8,196 bases of DNA from Calditrichota bacterium (GCA_003818595.1 RPQV01000132.1:1-8196); one strand, 5' to 3'. Shown: positions 1-5,926, numbered from the stretch's first letter. Program-made: numbers and translations. The notes: generated by a model from the sequence alone, not told the origin.

Positions 1-1589
1 AACTGAAGCGGTATCTCGGCATAAATGATGATTCCCAAGAAGACTGTGATTTTACCATATACGGTTTGCTCTGATGGACTGGCGACCGATCGCATGCTGA
101 AAATGATTTTATGGAGTCTTTCGTAAAAACGAAAACTAGCTTCAGGAGGATTGAATTCAATGCCTGATGCCGTGGGTATTATTCTTAGACTGCTGGAATG
201 AGGAATGGGAAATGAACTGTCAATGCGCGTGTCGATATATTTACTCCGTTTTTCTCCTAATATTTGTGCAGCCAATTTGGTAACTTCCTGAATCGTGTCA
301 GCAGATTCCGCAGAATTCGGATCTTTCACATCATCGCTATGCGCGAAAAAAAGAAGATCATACCATTTTAGTGATTGTATTTGTCGCGGCCGATAGACAG
401 TGAATTGTGCATTTTTTATATCTATTTTCGCTTCACTTATTATCCTTGACTGGTTGACTGCCCTTTTTACTTCTTCTCCCGACTGGCACTCTTTGACAGG
501 GCTGTCAGCGGTTTTTAAAATATCACTTTCCTCGCCTATCTCTTCTGGATTCTTTATTTCATATTTTAGACTATTTTCGGGAAATTTATCCAATTGATCA
601 AATATTTGCTTATCTGATTCGATCGCCGATGTAATCAATGCATTGTCGAATGCACGATAGAATTCCATGCAGGTTGAATATCGTTCTATGCGCGATTGGG
701 ACAATGCTTTGTGAAAGACTGCATTGATTTCGTTCGCACAATTGGTATATTCTTTCAGCCGCGATTTCTTGAAAAGTTCGGTGTTGTTACAGATTACGAT
801 TTGATCAGCGCGGGTGGAGGCAGACAGGTTTTCCCCTGTGAGCATTTCATATCCTACCAAGGCCAATAGATAGACATGACTTTTTAAATCAGGCTGCTCA
901 CCGGCTAAAATTTCCGGCGCTAGGTATTTTACTTGATCTCTTTTATAGTAAATGATATCGCTATAATGTTCCGACCTCAACGGCATCGGAATGCGTATAT
1001 AATCGCGATTCCTGACTGGGTTACTGCTCCGCAATAAACATAATGCTGGAATTTGTGCAATAATATTTCGGTAGCCGGGGTACAGGAGGTATACATCGGA
1101 CTCACGCTGATCGATGACAATATTCTCGGGATTTATAATAAAGTAAGCAACACTCTTAAAAGCCAGCTGATCAATAATGGTAGCCAATTGCCGAAGATAA
1201 TTCAATAGAGTGACTTTGGATAAGACCATATATTGCAGAATTTCCGCCAGCGTCACTCCTTCGACACGCTGCATTATATAATAACAGGACTCTTTATAAA
1301 TTGAGATATGCAAAGGTACAAGGAGATGTGGTATGTTAAGCTGAGCAAATTCGCTACAGATATCCGCACTTTGCCAGTTCTCGAATTCTGACAACTGATA
1401 GCCATTAATCAGCCTCAGGTCATAAAGTTGATTTCCGTTGAGCGACTTGACGAGATAAATGGATTCAATGGGAGCTTCCTTGTAAGGACCCAATAAAAGA
1501 TATTGACCTTCGACGATTTCGTTGGTTTTGAGCAGCATACGATCCGCCTGCATCACACCCATGACTTTGTTGGAGTGTTCCCTGAACAT
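1..1589 (-). CDS. Pseudokinase-like signalling protein with C-terminal module, 3' end beyond window
   Basis: The frame is uninterrupted for 529 codons on the minus strand and runs off the left edge, so the C-terminus is missing. Residues about 24-320 follow a Ser/Thr kinase fold: a C-lobe anchor YLAPE at 222-226, then SHVYLLALVGYEMLTG (237-252), which matches the usual SDVYSLGVILYELLTG-type helix. The catalytic parts are lost. No glycine-rich loop is visible, R59 sits where the ATP-binding lysine is expected, the HRD loop reads YFIINPEN (149-156) with only the Asn kept, and DFG reads YPG (170-172). A hydrophilic linker (about 325-395) leads to a second module starting VYRPRQIQSLKWYDLLFFAH (398-417). 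That module includes RIIPTASGIEFNP and ends in a beta-rich stretch, VFLGIIIYAEIPL. I recall this pattern from other bacterial signalling proteins but cannot name it. The start is uncertain: ATG 1589 is used, but a GTG at 1604 and ATGs at 1562, 1553 and 1538 are in frame, and none has a strong Shine-Dalgarno. Codon use looks more AT-rich (many ATA, TTA) than in the neighbours. Confidence 0.85.
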   Translation of the reverse strand, partial: MFREHSNKVMGVMQADRMLLKTNEIVEGQYLLLGPYKEAPIESIYLVKSLNGNQLYDLRLINGYQLSEFENWQSADICSEFAQLNIPHLLVPLHISIYKESCYYIMQRVEGVTLAEILQYMVLSKVTLLNYLRQLATIIDQLAFKSVAYFIINPENIVIDQRESDVYLLYPGYRNIIAQIPALCLLRSSNPVRNRDYIRIPMPLRSEHYSDIIYYKRDQVKYLAPEILAGEQPDLKSHVYLLALVGYEMLTGENLSASTRADQIVICNNTELFKKSRLKEYTNCANEINAVFHKALSQSRIERYSTCMEFYRAFDNALITSAIESDKQIFDQLDKFPENSLKYEIKNPEEIGEESDILKTADSPVKECQSGEEVKRAVNQSRIISEAKIDIKNAQFTVYRPRQIQSLKWYDLLFFAHSDDVKDPNSAESADTIQEVTKLAAQILGEKRSKYIDTRIDSSFPIPHSSSLRIIPTASGIEFNPPEASFRFYERLHKIIFSMRSVASPSEQTVYGKITVFLGIIIYAEIPLQ

Positions 1590-1700
1590 GCTCGAAGTGT
1601 GCACCCTGAGCGGAATTGAAGGCTGTGCGGATGAGATGTTATCCTATGCTCTGGCAACATGGGACGAGATAAAATTAGCTTTTAATACAGCCCCATTGCT

Positions 1701-1738
1701 CAAGCTGCACATTGGATAATCAAACTATCCTCAGCTTG
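1701..1738 (-). repeat. Nested inverted repeat in the leader of the pseudokinase-like gene
   Basis: On the plus strand CAAGCTG (1701-1707) pairs with CAGCTTG (1732-1738). Inside it GGATA (1714-1718) pairs with TATCC (1726-1730) around a 7-base loop. The two stems are separated by 6 bases on one side and 1 on the other, which gives a bulged hairpin. If the promoter at 1774-1802 is real, this lies in the untranslated leader, about 110 bases before the start codon. It could be an RNA fold or a protein site; nothing decides between these. Confidence 0.4.
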
Positions 1739-1773
1739 CAATTGTCTACAATATCGTTCGCCGATATATTTTG

Positions 1774-1802
1774 AATATAGACGTTCGACTGGTTAAAATC
1801 AA
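1774..1802 (-). promoter_or_regulatory. Candidate sigma-70 promoter for the pseudokinase-like gene
   Basis: Reading leftward, TTGATT (1802-1797) and TATATT (1779-1774) are separated by 17 bases. The -10 matches five of six consensus positions and the -35 four of six. The predicted start of transcription is near 1767, giving a leader of about 178 bases to ATG 1589. It lies beyond the stop of the upstream lipoprotein gene, so the two genes can be expressed separately. Confidence 0.45.
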
Positions 1803-1874
1803 GAAAAAATCTATCTTCCCTTTTTAGAAGCTGAGGTTGTCTTTTCAAGCTCGTTATCAATAAGCTGCACCAAA

Positions 1875-1891
1875 GGCGACCCAGGGGTCTG
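1875..1891 (+). repeat. Degenerate single arm of the GC-rich dispersed palindrome
   Basis: GGCGACCCAGGGGTCTG matches the right arm and flank of the inverted repeat ending near 3913 (GGCAACCCCGGGGTCTG, 3897-3913) at 15 of 17 positions. It lies 13 bases past the lipoprotein stop codon on the minus strand. No partner arm was found nearby. It is either a relic of the same repeat family or a related short palindrome (GACCC/GGGTC with a 2-base centre); it is too short to rule out chance. Confidence 0.35.
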
Positions 1892-1903
1892 ATGGGTGAA
1901 GCG

Positions 1904-3712
1904 TCATCGACTGTTCACCTTCGTCACCAGATTGGAAACGGTGAAACTGGTATATTTCGTTCCGGGTGTGTAGGCGCCGTCTTGATATAAGCCGTCATTA
2001 ATAGCGCCGCTGTAACTGCCGCCGGAATAGATGTCGTAGGTCGCGCCTTTCTTGAGTTCAGGGGAAGAAAAAGTGATCGACTGATAATTTTTTGTTGGGG
2101 CAAAGCTGAGCAGATTGGCGCCTTCACTGTTTTGGATGTGAAACAGGGTTTCCGCCTGAATGGTTTTGGTGAAATTCAGCAGCAGTGAATATTGTGTTGA
2201 GGAGGTGCTGGGCGCCATGGCCATGCCGGAACTGCCGGACGTGATGAGAAAACCACCGCTGATTTTAAACAATCGATCATAATCAATGGCGCCGTTATTA
2301 TTGGCCGTGGGGCCGTGGATGATGACCACCCCATTGGTCATCTCGATGGAGCCGTTGATGTCAAAGCCGTCTCCGCCGGCGTTGACCGCCAAATAGCCGC
2401 CGTTGATGTACAGATAGTAATTACTCGTCGCCAGACCGCCGCTCTGTCCTGGTCCCGGGGGCATGAATCCGCCTTGAGTGCCGTCGGCGGCATTTACGCC
2501 GTCATCGCTCGCCTTCAAATGGATAGAGCCGTCATTAATAACGATGATCAGGCTCTCGATGCCTTCGTAGCATTTGCTAATTTGAATGTTGCCGCCGTTG
2601 ATTCCGAGGGTGGAATCGGCATGCAGACCGTCATCTCCTGTCGTCAGAGTAAAATCGCCTCCGTTGACGATCAGGCAACTGTTGGAGTGAATGGCGTCGT
2701 CGGCCGCATTCACGGTCAGGGTTCCGTTGTCGATGATGGTTTTCACCACGCCTTTTATGCCTTTGGCCGATTTCCCGGAAACAATCGGGTAATTGCTGCC
2801 GCCGCCTGCGGTCAAACTGATCTCGCCATCCGAGATCAGAGCGTCTGTTTGGGCGGCGATCGCATCGCCTGATGCCGTGATATTCAAATTACCGTTTTCA
2901 ATCAGTATAAATCCGTCGCCGGCGTCATCTTCATTGTCGGAATTCAAACCGTCCCCTCTGGCCGTCACCGTGATATTCCCATCTCGAATAACCAGATAGT
3001 TTTTGCCGCGGATGCCGTCGTCGGTGGAAGTGACGGCAATCGAGCCGCCCGAAATAATGAGCCCATCTTTGCTCGATATACCGTCATTAAAGTTTCCGTT
3101 AACCACCAAGGAGCCATTACCGCAGATGGTCAGATCAGCCTTGCTGAAAATCGCAGCATTCGGTTCATCATCACCCGCATTATCAAAGACATAAGACTTG
3201 CCGTCAGTCACCTCATTCTCGCTGTTTTCCATGAGAACAATGACTGCTTTTTCGGCATTTTTGATATAAATGGGGGCGGTGGTGGAATTACTGATGTGAA
3301 GGCCATCCAGAACCAATCTCACACTCTCCGGGTCTTTGCTGTCGACGATGATTTGGCCGTCGGCGATTGTACCGCCGAGACGATAAGTACCGGCGGCGGT
3401 GATGATCACCTGTTTGCCGTCAATGCCGATTCCGCCTCTGGTGCTGTTGTCATTCACTGTTATTTTATTTTCATCGAGTGCGATCTGAATGACTTGAGAT
3501 TCGTCCCACTGATCATCTCCGGCTTGCTCATGAATTGGGCAGTTCTTGGCAAGAGCAACGGCAACAGTTTCGATATAACCGCTGCTGTTTCCAGCCGGAT
3601 TATTGTCGCTCGAGTCATCACTGGATGTCAGGTCCGCACCTTTATCGCATGACATGAGCAGAGAGCAGGCCATCATGGCGCCGGTCCAAAAGATTAATTT
3701 TTCGTTCTTCAT
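1904..3712 (-). CDS. Secreted lipoprotein, Cthe_2159-type carbohydrate-binding beta-helix protein
   Basis: This 602-residue protein begins with a lipoprotein signal: a Lys-containing N-terminus, a hydrophobic stretch and lipobox LMSC with the lipidated Cys at 22, followed by D23 and a Ser/Asp/Asn-rich tether (about 29-45). From about residue 75 to 495 it is built of irregular short repeats of the type 'GDGL...I.NG.L.ITA.GDAI'. The clearest copies are near 211-225, 232-250, 253-280, 282-300, 338-355, 360-378 and 403-445. This predicts a right-handed parallel beta-helix with Asp/Asn-rich turns that could bind calcium. The C-terminal 100 residues (YSLLLNFTKTIQAETLFHIQ onward) form the separate beta domain usual in this family. 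The family (DUF4353/Cthe_2159) was described as cellulose- and acidic-sugar-binding; no catalytic motif is visible here. The start at ATG 3712 has a GGGA Shine-Dalgarno 5 bases upstream. A surface or periplasmic polysaccharide-binding or adhesion role is inferred. Confidence 0.9.
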   Translation of the reverse strand: MKNEKLIFWTGAMMACSLLMSCDKGADLTSSDDSSDNNPAGNSSGYIETVAVALAKNCPIHEQAGDDQWDESQVIQIALDENKITVNDNSTRGGIGIDGKQVIITAAGTYRLGGTIADGQIIVDSKDPESVRLVLDGLHISNSTTAPIYIKNAEKAVIVLMENSENEVTDGKSYVFDNAGDDEPNAAIFSKADLTICGNGSLVVNGNFNDGISSKDGLIISGGSIAVTSTDDGIRGKNYLVIRDGNITVTARGDGLNSDNEDDAGDGFILIENGNLNITASGDAIAAQTDALISDGEISLTAGGGSNYPIVSGKSAKGIKGVVKTIIDNGTLTVNAADDAIHSNSCLIVNGGDFTLTTGDDGLHADSTLGINGGNIQISKCYEGIESLIIVINDGSIHLKASDDGVNAADGTQGGFMPPGPGQSGGLATSNYYLYINGGYLAVNAGGDGFDINGSIEMTNGVVIIHGPTANNNGAIDYDRLFKISGGFLITSGSSGMAMAPSTSSTQYSLLLNFTKTIQAETLFHIQNSEGANLLSFAPTKNYQSITFSSPELKKGATYDIYSGGSYSGAINDGLYQDGAYTPGTKYTSFTVSNLVTKVNSR

Positions 3713-3755
3713 ATGTTCCCATTCAAATTTTTTTAACGAAGATTAGACGATGAAA

Positions 3756-3775
3756 AAATGAAATGCGTTTCATTT
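3756..3775. promoter_or_regulatory. Operator-like palindrome upstream of the lipoprotein gene
   Basis: AAATGAAA (3756-3763) and TTTCATTT (3768-3775) form a perfect 8-bp inverted repeat around the 4-base spacer TGCG. It lies 44-63 bases upstream of ATG 3712 and overlaps the transcription start expected from the promoter candidate at 3782-3809. The short spacer and the position suit a dimeric repressor site better than an RNA hairpin. No regulator for it is visible in the window. Confidence 0.45.
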
Positions 3776-3781
3776 ATTGGT

Positions 3782-3809
3782 ACTGTATCAAAAGTTCCTA
3801 TTTATGCAA
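3782..3809 (-). promoter_or_regulatory. Weak candidate promoter for the lipoprotein gene
   Basis: Reading leftward, TTGCAT (3809-3804) and TACAGT (3787-3782) are 16 bases apart, each matching four of six consensus positions. The predicted transcription start, about 3775, falls at the edge of the palindrome at 3756-3775. This is a weak match in an AT-rich stretch and is offered mainly because of that arrangement. Confidence 0.25.
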
Positions 3810-3843
3810 AAGTCAAGTTTGTTATGAAAGTCATAAACTTCCC

Positions 3844-3911
3844 GACCCCGGGGTTGCCGCCAACACAAACATGGGATAAAAGCAGTGGTGATGGGCGGCA
3901 ACCCCGGGGTC
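3844..3911. repeat. Perfect 18-bp GC-rich inverted repeat (dispersed palindromic element)
   Basis: GACCCCGGGGTTGCCGCC (3844-3861) is repeated exactly in reverse complement at 3894-3911, around a 32-base loop with no strong internal pairing. The GC-rich arms stand out against AT-rich surroundings. There is no T-run after either arm, so it is not a standard intrinsic terminator. It could fold as a long hairpin or cruciform. With the related arm at 1875-1891 and the palindromes just to its right, it is best read as a copy of a dispersed REP- or MITE-like repeat. No transposase is in the window. Confidence 0.7.
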
Positions 3912-3946
3912 TGTCAAATTTTGGGTATTGAATAGCTATAAATATT

Positions 3947-3964
3947 CCATCCCTACGGGATTGG
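3947..3964. repeat. Short palindrome CCATCCCTACGGGATTGG
   Basis: ATCCC and GGGAT pair around the 3-base centre TAC, with an outer CC/GG pairing across a one-base bulge. It lies 36 bases right of the large inverted repeat, preceded by an AT-rich flank. I recall a similar 'CCCTACGGGAT' motif as a dispersed intergenic repeat in some FCB-group genomes, but could not check this here. Confidence 0.45.
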
Positions 3965-4040
3965 AAAGAGCAAACGTCATTTTGAAGAAAAATCACAATA
4001 AACTGTTTTCAACATGATTTGTGAGTGCGGCAGAGCTTTC

Positions 4041-4058
4041 CCACTCCGTCAGGAGTGG
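4041..4058. repeat. Short palindrome CCACTCC-GTCA-GGAGTGG
   Basis: This is a perfect 7-bp stem with a 4-base loop, in the same intergenic cluster as the elements at 3844, 3947 and 4093. It differs in sequence from those but has the same design, a purine/pyrimidine-biased stem around a very small loop. It is not followed by a T-run, so it is not a clear terminator. Confidence 0.45.
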
Positions 4059-4092
4059 AAGGTTTAGAGCCAGGTAAAAATAAAGCCGAGAA

Positions 4093-4140
4093 ACTCCATG
4101 GGAGTGAACTATCCATGTCTGTTACTTGGGTGAACCATGG
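4093..4140. repeat. Palindrome ACTCC-ATG-GGAGT with CCATGG and GTGAAC repeats
   Basis: ACTCC (4093-4097) pairs with GGAGT (4101-4105) around ATG. GTGAAC occurs just after it (4104-4109) and again at 4130-4135, each followed closely by CCATG, and the CCATGG core (4096-4101) recurs at 4135-4140. The stretch therefore combines small inverted and direct repeats and ends the palindrome cluster that began at 3844. Confidence 0.35.
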
Positions 4141-4752
4141 CTTATACCAATAAAAGGCAAAAGCCGAACCTGCATCATATCATCTTTCAAGCGTTTTCAT
4201 TTGCTTAACTCAATATTTATAATAGATATTATCAGCGGCGTCCGGTTAGATAATTGCTGCGCTAAAATTATGCAGAAATACATGAATCAGGAACTCATTT
4301 GACGATCAGATTTTGTCCTCCGACCAGACCGGCGCTCTTGAACGGGGATATCAATGCCAAGTCCTGCTCGGCACTCCGGGCGCAAATCAGGCGGAATAAC
4401 CGTTACGGGTTGTCGTCTTTATAAAAAACTGTAGAGAGAACACATGATCTTCTGCGTGCAAATACTTGATCTGCAAAAGCTCGCCTACTTACAAAAAAAC
4501 TTGGTGTATTCTCAAGGGAGATGATGCTTTATGTCGACGGACGTGAACTGTGAATTCCCGCGTCTCAAACTCGACAAACCTGTCGAAATGAGAGAGTTGT
4601 CAGACTACTGCCGCTATTAAGAAAATATATATGAAATCTCGCAGAAAGAGCCTACGCAATTACTTGCGTGCAAAAACCTATCCGGACGTTACTGATATCT
4701 TGTAAGATTTGATTCTCTAGAATTTGGGGGATACTCTGTACCCTCTATTTCC
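4141..4752. other. Gene-poor intergenic stretch, possible eroded coding DNA
   Basis: No convincing gene, RNA gene or mobile-element end was found. Two sub-stretches have coding-like character. At 4301-4399 a frame ending at TAA 4397-4399 is open and locally richer in GC than its flanks, and the opposite strand is also open there. The second is the broken frame from 4531 onward, listed separately. The remainder is AT-rich with scattered stops in all frames. Confidence 0.4.
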
Positions 4753-4824
4753 TTGCACTTGTCAGCAAAATTCAGTAAAATACTTAAAACTTCAATCTTC
4801 CCACCAATAGTTGTATGTCCCTGA
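4531..4824 (+). pseudogene. Possible decayed small gene with two in-frame stops
   Basis: ATG 4531 has an AAGGGAG Shine-Dalgarno-like sequence (4514-4520) 10 bases upstream and opens a 29-residue frame beginning MSTDVNCEFPRLKLDKPVEM, ending at TAA 4618-4620. The same frame continues with only one more stop (TGA 4693-4695) until TGA 4822-4824, and reads like protein (ENIYEISQKEPT, then YLVRFDSLEFGGYSV). Two point changes would restore a 97-codon gene. Some five stops would be expected by chance in this length, so the signal is weak. No family was recognised. It also overlaps the promoter proposed for the next gene. The alternative is plain non-coding sequence. Confidence 0.2.
4753..4781 (+). 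promoter_or_regulatory. Candidate promoter for the membrane-protein pair
   Basis: TTGCAC (4753-4758) and TAAAAT (4776-4781) are 17 bases apart. The -10 matches five of six consensus positions, while the -35 is poor beyond TTG. Transcription would start near 4788, giving a leader of about 70 bases to ATG 4859. Confidence 0.35.
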
Positions 4825-4858
4825 AGTCATGCGAAACATAAAGCATGAGGAGGCAATT

Positions 4859-5299
4859 ATGCTGCAAGCCCTTTCGACACTCGGCAACAGGAAACGAACG
4901 CTGATCCTTCTGGTCTTGTGCAGCTTGTCCGCCATCGCTGCTGCGATTGTCGGTATCAGCGACAATCCGCCCGGCATCGTCCTGGCCTATCTGTCGGCGT
5001 TTTTATTTATTCTGGCTTTTGTTCATCCATGGAAAAGCGCCAAACCTTATCGCTATCTTATCCTGGCCTCTTTTTTGGGATTTGTCATCACCGCTCTCCT
5101 TCATAATGTGTTCGAAGCCGTCGCCGGAACAATCGAGGCTACGCCATTTTTTAAAGGTCTGTTCGAATTCCTCGGCGTTTTCTTTTTTATGTTAGCCCTT
5201 CTTCTGTGTCCACCAGCTTTTGTCGTGGGCATCGTCGGCGCGATGGTTGCCCGAAACCGGAAGCAGAACAGGCCGGTGGACACGTCTGCGTCAAATTGA
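4859..5299 (+). CDS. Four-helix integral membrane protein of unknown function
   Basis: The product is 146 residues. An in-frame ATG exists at 4811, but ATG 4859 is chosen because GAGGAGG (4847-4853) lies 5 bases before it and the protein then begins just ahead of the first membrane helix. Hydrophobic segments are at about 14-33, 39-58, 66-85 and 104-130, joined by short loops. A basic N-terminal end (RKR at 11-13) and a basic C-terminal tail (RNRKQNR at 132-138) suggest both ends are cytoplasmic. There is a Pro pair in the first loop (NPP, 36-38), HPWKSAKPYR (56-65) between helices 2 and 3, and CPP (117-119) inside the last helix. No catalytic or transport motif was recognised. The next gene starts 46 bases downstream with no terminator between, so the two are probably co-transcribed. 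An inner-membrane location is inferred. Confidence 0.85.
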   Translation: MLQALSTLGNRKRTLILLVLCSLSAIAAAIVGISDNPPGIVLAYLSAFLFILAFVHPWKSAKPYRYLILASFLGFVITALLHNVFEAVAGTIEATPFFKGLFEFLGVFFFMLALLLCPPAFVVGIVGAMVARNRKQNRPVDTSASN

Positions 5300-5345
5300 T
5301 TCAGCCTGTTCAGTGCAATCTCGATTCATATGGAAAGGATGTTGC

Positions 5346-5906
5346 ATGAGCCGATTATGCGTTTTGTGCAGGGTTCTTTTTATCCTGGTCTTTTCAGGTT
5401 GGATGACATCAGCACAGAGTCAGGAACTGTCGCCCATAAAAGTGGGCTTTTCCCACAAGCCAAGCGGCAATTTGCTGGTCACGCGATTTAATGAACACGA
5501 TGTTATTGTGACCTTGTCTTCTATCGAATGGGGCACACCTGACCGATGGTCCTTCACTTCGCGATTCTTTCATCAATTTGATACAAAAAACCGAAATCAA
5601 CGGAAAGATCATCACAGTGCGATTATCGCATTGAGTCCCGGCATCAGCGGTATGCGGTTGGGCTTGGGTTACCAGGGCATATTTACCCTCTTCAAGGAAG
5701 TGGGTATTATGACTGAAGTTCGCGGCGTGCTTCTGCGGACCTGGTGGCATCCGCTGATAGCTGAAACGAGACAGACGTATGCCGGTGCTGAGGTTCGCTG
5801 CAGTTTCGCCGCGCTGCTGAATGGAAGTGTTGGGTATTATCTGCCGTTGTCGACGGCGGAAGGTCGACAGGCGTTTTGGGGATTTCATGTGGGTGTCGGG
5901 ATGTAG
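5346..5906 (+). CDS. Secreted, probable small outer-membrane beta-barrel protein
   Basis: The product is 186 residues. The frame extends upstream to 5220 inside the previous gene, but ATG 5346 has AAAGGA (5334-5339) 6 bases before it and puts a signal peptide at the very N-terminus: a basic start, a hydrophobic core (about 8-18) and a likely cleavage near TSAQSQ (21-26). The mature part alternates short amphipathic strands with polar turns: IKVGFSH, LLVTRF, DVIVTLSSIEW, RWSFTSRFFHQF, SGMRLGLGYQGIF, SVGYYLPL. It ends FWGFHVGVGM, an aromatic/Gly-rich terminal strand typical of small barrels. At about 160 mature residues it could form an 8-strand barrel. No named family was recognised, and a soluble periplasmic protein remains possible. 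Pairing with the inner-membrane gene just upstream suggests an envelope-related unit, which is inference only. Confidence 0.8.
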   Translation: MSRLCVLCRVLFILVFSGWMTSAQSQELSPIKVGFSHKPSGNLLVTRFNEHDVIVTLSSIEWGTPDRWSFTSRFFHQFDTKNRNQRKDHHSAIIALSPGISGMRLGLGYQGIFTLFKEVGIMTEVRGVLLRTWWHPLIAETRQTYAGAEVRCSFAALLNGSVGYYLPLSTAEGRQAFWGFHVGVGM

Positions 5907-5926
5907 AGAAGGATTGGTGAATTCTC

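Larger units (their letters stand above)
1590..1903. other. Intergenic region between two minus-strand genes
   Basis: This 314-base stretch has no supported gene. It separates the end of the carbohydrate-binding lipoprotein gene from the start of the pseudokinase-like gene. It holds a candidate promoter reading leftward (1774-1802), a nested inverted repeat (1701-1738) in what would be the leader, and a single degenerate arm of the GC-rich palindrome seen at 3844-3911 (here 1875-1891). No hairpin followed by a T-run was seen after the lipoprotein stop codon, so read-through into the next gene is possible. Confidence 0.7.

Noticed and set aside
400..597. 65-codon plus-strand frame
   Set aside because: It overlaps the uninterrupted minus-strand pseudokinase frame and has no independent support; treated as an antisense shadow.
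2315..2872. 185-codon plus-strand frame inside the lipoprotein gene
   Set aside because: It lies antisense to a well-supported family protein. The Val/Asp/Ala-rich pattern is what the Gly/Asp-rich beta-helix repeats give when read backwards, and there is no ribosome site or signal.
3844..3911. Intrinsic terminator
   Set aside because: The 32-base loop is too long and no T-run follows on either strand; it also lies upstream, not downstream, of the flanking genes.
3802..3996. 64-codon minus-strand frame over the inverted repeat
   Set aside because: The frame is made largely of the palindromic repeat itself and has no ribosome site. Repeat-derived frames of this kind are commonly mis-annotated as small hypothetical proteins.
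3844..4140. CRISPR array
   Set aside because: The repeats are inverted, differ from each other in sequence and are not evenly spaced; no cas genes are present.
4811..4858. Longer N-terminus of the four-helix membrane protein starting at ATG 4811
   Set aside because: The AGGAGG at 4848-4853 is ideally spaced for ATG 4859, while ATG 4811 has no Shine-Dalgarno and adds a charged 16-residue stretch.
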